From NCBI GenBank assembly GCA_903913345.1, contig CAIWLA010000011.1, forward strand, positions 1 to 6,294: a stretch of DNA of 6,294 nt, written 5' to 3'. The notes beneath the pieces are model-generated. The model ran no database searches, was not told where the DNA came from, and saw only the letters and a list, made by a program, of their open reading frames with translations. Shown piece after piece: positions 4,834 through 6,294 of the stretch (the stretch's first letter is position 1; every line of letters starts with the position of its first letter). Made by a program: the position numbers and the translations under genes. The DNA is from an uncultured Magnetococcales bacterium (lineage in GTDB: Bacteria > Pseudomonadota > Magnetococcia > Magnetococcales > Magnetaquicoccaceae).

Positions 4834-6294
4834 ATGAAAATGCGTTTGTCGGTCAAGCTGATCAGCCTGTTCCTGTTGTTCGGCCTGGTGCCGTTGTTCG
4901 TCGTCAGCCTGCTGCTCAACCACCAGGCGAGTGAGGCCTTGCGGGCCAAGTCTTACGCCATGCTGGATTCCGTCCGGGCATCGCGCACGCAACAGGTGGA
5001 AAAATTTTTCCGGGAGCGGTTGAGTGACGTGACGGTACTGGCGGAGACCATTGCCGTGGCGGAGACGCTGAAAGCGACGGATCGCATTCTGCATGAATTC
5101 CATAAAAGTGGCCGCAAGGTGGGCAGTCCAGAGTGGCTGGCTGCCGTGCAAACCCCCTTGGTCCATTTTTTGGAAGAGTTTAAAAAACAGTATAAATATT
5201 ACGACCTGTTCCTGATCGATGAGGATGGGCACGTGGTTTTCACGGTGGCGCGGGAACCGGATCTGGGGGAAGATTTGCTCCATGGGTCGTTGCAGGGGAG
5301 CGGTCTGGCCCGTCTGTATGCCAAGGCCAAGGAGGCCCCTGTCCTGGAGGATTATGCCCCGTATGCCCCCTCGAAGGGGGCGCAGGCGGCCTTTGTCGGT
5401 GCCCCGATCAAACGGGACGGGGTGCTCCTCGGCGTTGTGGCCATGCAGATCTCCACCGAGGAACTGGATGCCGTCATCCAGGAACGGACCGGGATGGGTG
5501 AGACGGGGGAGAGTTATCTGGTGGGCAAGGTGGGGGATGTCACCTCCTATCGCAGCGACCGCGTGGCGGCGGCCGGCAGGATTGGTCAGATGCATGACAA
5601 CGATTCCATCCGCGATGCGTTGGCAGGCAAGACGGGCACCATGTCGCGCCGGGGGGTGGCGGGCCATTTGAAGGATGTGCCAATATTGACCAGTTACGCG
5701 CCGTTGGCGATCCCCGGTCTGCACTGGGCCATGGTGAGCATCATCGCCGAGTCGGAGGCCTTTGCGGCGGTTGACACGTTAAATTTTTCTCTCCTGGTCG
5801 TGGGTTTGATCTGTACGGTGGTGGTATGGGTGGTGGGGTGGTTTTTTTCCCGCACCATCAGCCGTCCCTTGCAGCAGGTGATCAACGTCATCTCCTCTTC
5901 TTCGGCGGAAATGGCGGCATCGCTGACAGAGCAGGAGCGGGTGGCGGCCCAGCAGGACGCCTCGGTGAATGAGACCAATACCACCATGGAGGAGCTGGGG
6001 GCCTCCTCCCGGCAATCGGCGGAACAGGCGGAGGTGGCGGCCAATGGGGCGGACAAGGCGTTGGAACTCTCCCAGTTTGGCATGAGCCGGGTGGAGGAGA
6101 CCCTGGCCAGCATGGAAAAGGCCAAGGCCAAGGTGGAGGCCATTGCCCAGCAGATTTTATTGTTGAGTGAGAAGACCGGGCAGATTCGGGATATTGCCAA
6201 TCTGGTCTCCGGTTGTGCCAATGAGACCAAAATGTTGGCCATGAATGCGGCGGTGGAGGCGGTGCGGGCGGGGGAGCACGGCAAGGGTTTTGCC
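4834..6294 (+). CDS. Methyl-accepting chemotaxis protein with dCache-type sensor (3' end cut off by the window)
   Basis: This is a membrane chemoreceptor that senses a small molecule in the periplasm and controls CheA through CheW. The 487 residues visible stay open to the last base. Membrane helix 1 is at about 7-29 and helix 2 at about 318-338. Between them is a large periplasmic sensor of double-Cache type: YYDLFLIDEDGHVVF begins at 122 in the membrane-distal module, and TGMGETGESYLVG (219-231) opens the membrane-proximal module, which ends near W298. After helix 2 only the start of a HAMP domain is seen (RTISRPLQQV), and the signalling helix follows at once. The window stops at NAAVEAVRAGEHGKGFA, the conserved hairpin tip that binds CheA/CheW. 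The tip is slightly atypical, with ANETKMLAMN where QTN.LALN is usual. Start ATG 4834 has AAGGA (4821-4825) at 8 bp spacing. A 7-codon reading from ATG 4814 ends over this start and is probably meaningless. The ligand cannot be predicted. Confidence 0.95.
   Translation, partial: MKMRLSVKLISLFLLFGLVPLFVVSLLLNHQASEALRAKSYAMLDSVRASRTQQVEKFFRERLSDVTVLAETIAVAETLKATDRILHEFHKSGRKVGSPEWLAAVQTPLVHFLEEFKKQYKYYDLFLIDEDGHVVFTVAREPDLGEDLLHGSLQGSGLARLYAKAKEAPVLEDYAPYAPSKGAQAAFVGAPIKRDGVLLGVVAMQISTEELDAVIQERTGMGETGESYLVGKVGDVTSYRSDRVAAAGRIGQMHDNDSIRDALAGKTGTMSRRGVAGHLKDVPILTSYAPLAIPGLHWAMVSIIAESEAFAAVDTLNFSLLVVGLICTVVVWVVGWFFSRTISRPLQQVINVISSSSAEMAASLTEQERVAAQQDASVNETNTTMEELGASSRQSAEQAEVAANGADKALELSQFGMSRVEETLASMEKAKAKVEAIAQQILLLSEKTGQIRDIANLVSGCANETKMLAMNAAVEAVRAGEHGKGFA

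Noticed and set aside
3646..5724. A 692-codon open frame on the - strand across the CheW and MCP genes
   Set aside because: It lies antisense to two genes with unmistakable CheW and MCP motifs, spans their boundary, and has a His/Gln/Arg/Pro-rich composition without a domain. It is a shadow of GC-rich coding sequence.
5694..6284. A 196-codon open frame on the - strand within the MCP gene
   Set aside because: It is the antisense of the MCP coiled-coil region, which carries the conserved hairpin tip on the + strand.

Overview
The window looks like chromosomal DNA of a GC-rich, motile Gram-negative proteobacterium. The coding parts favour G/C at third codon positions. The chemoreceptor at the right edge has the 'NAAVEAVRAGEHGKGF' style of signalling tip that I associate with Magnetococcales and related environmental proteobacteria. 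That placement is family knowledge and inference; no taxonomic marker gene is present. All six genes lie on the + strand and are tightly spaced, so most are probably co-transcribed.

Layout. Positions 1-289 hold no gene I can identify. They contain a 10-bp perfect inverted repeat (207-216 / 256-265) just before the first gene, which is a candidate operator or leader structure. The left block (290-3594) has four genes: a small zinc-ribbon protein with one membrane helix; a 689-residue TPR/alpha-solenoid protein; a 94-residue protein that resembles a shrunken J domain without the HPD motif; and a divergent GrpE-type nucleotide exchange factor whose start lies inside the J-like gene. The right block (3673-6294) has a 376-residue protein with two CheW domains and a methyl-accepting chemotaxis protein (periplasmic dCache-type sensor, two membrane helices, abbreviated HAMP, signalling helix). 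The receptor runs off the window exactly at the tip of its signalling hairpin.

How they may work together. The left block reads as a set of dedicated Hsp70 partners: J-like protein, GrpE-like exchange factor, TPR scaffold and membrane-anchored zinc ribbon. No Hsp70 (DnaK-like) gene is in view; if the reading is right, one should lie nearby or the set serves the housekeeping DnaK. The block sits 78 bp upstream of a chemosensory pair, in the same orientation. A specialised chaperone module that assembles, regulates or matures a chemoreceptor array is the most interesting hypothesis here, but it rests on gene order alone.
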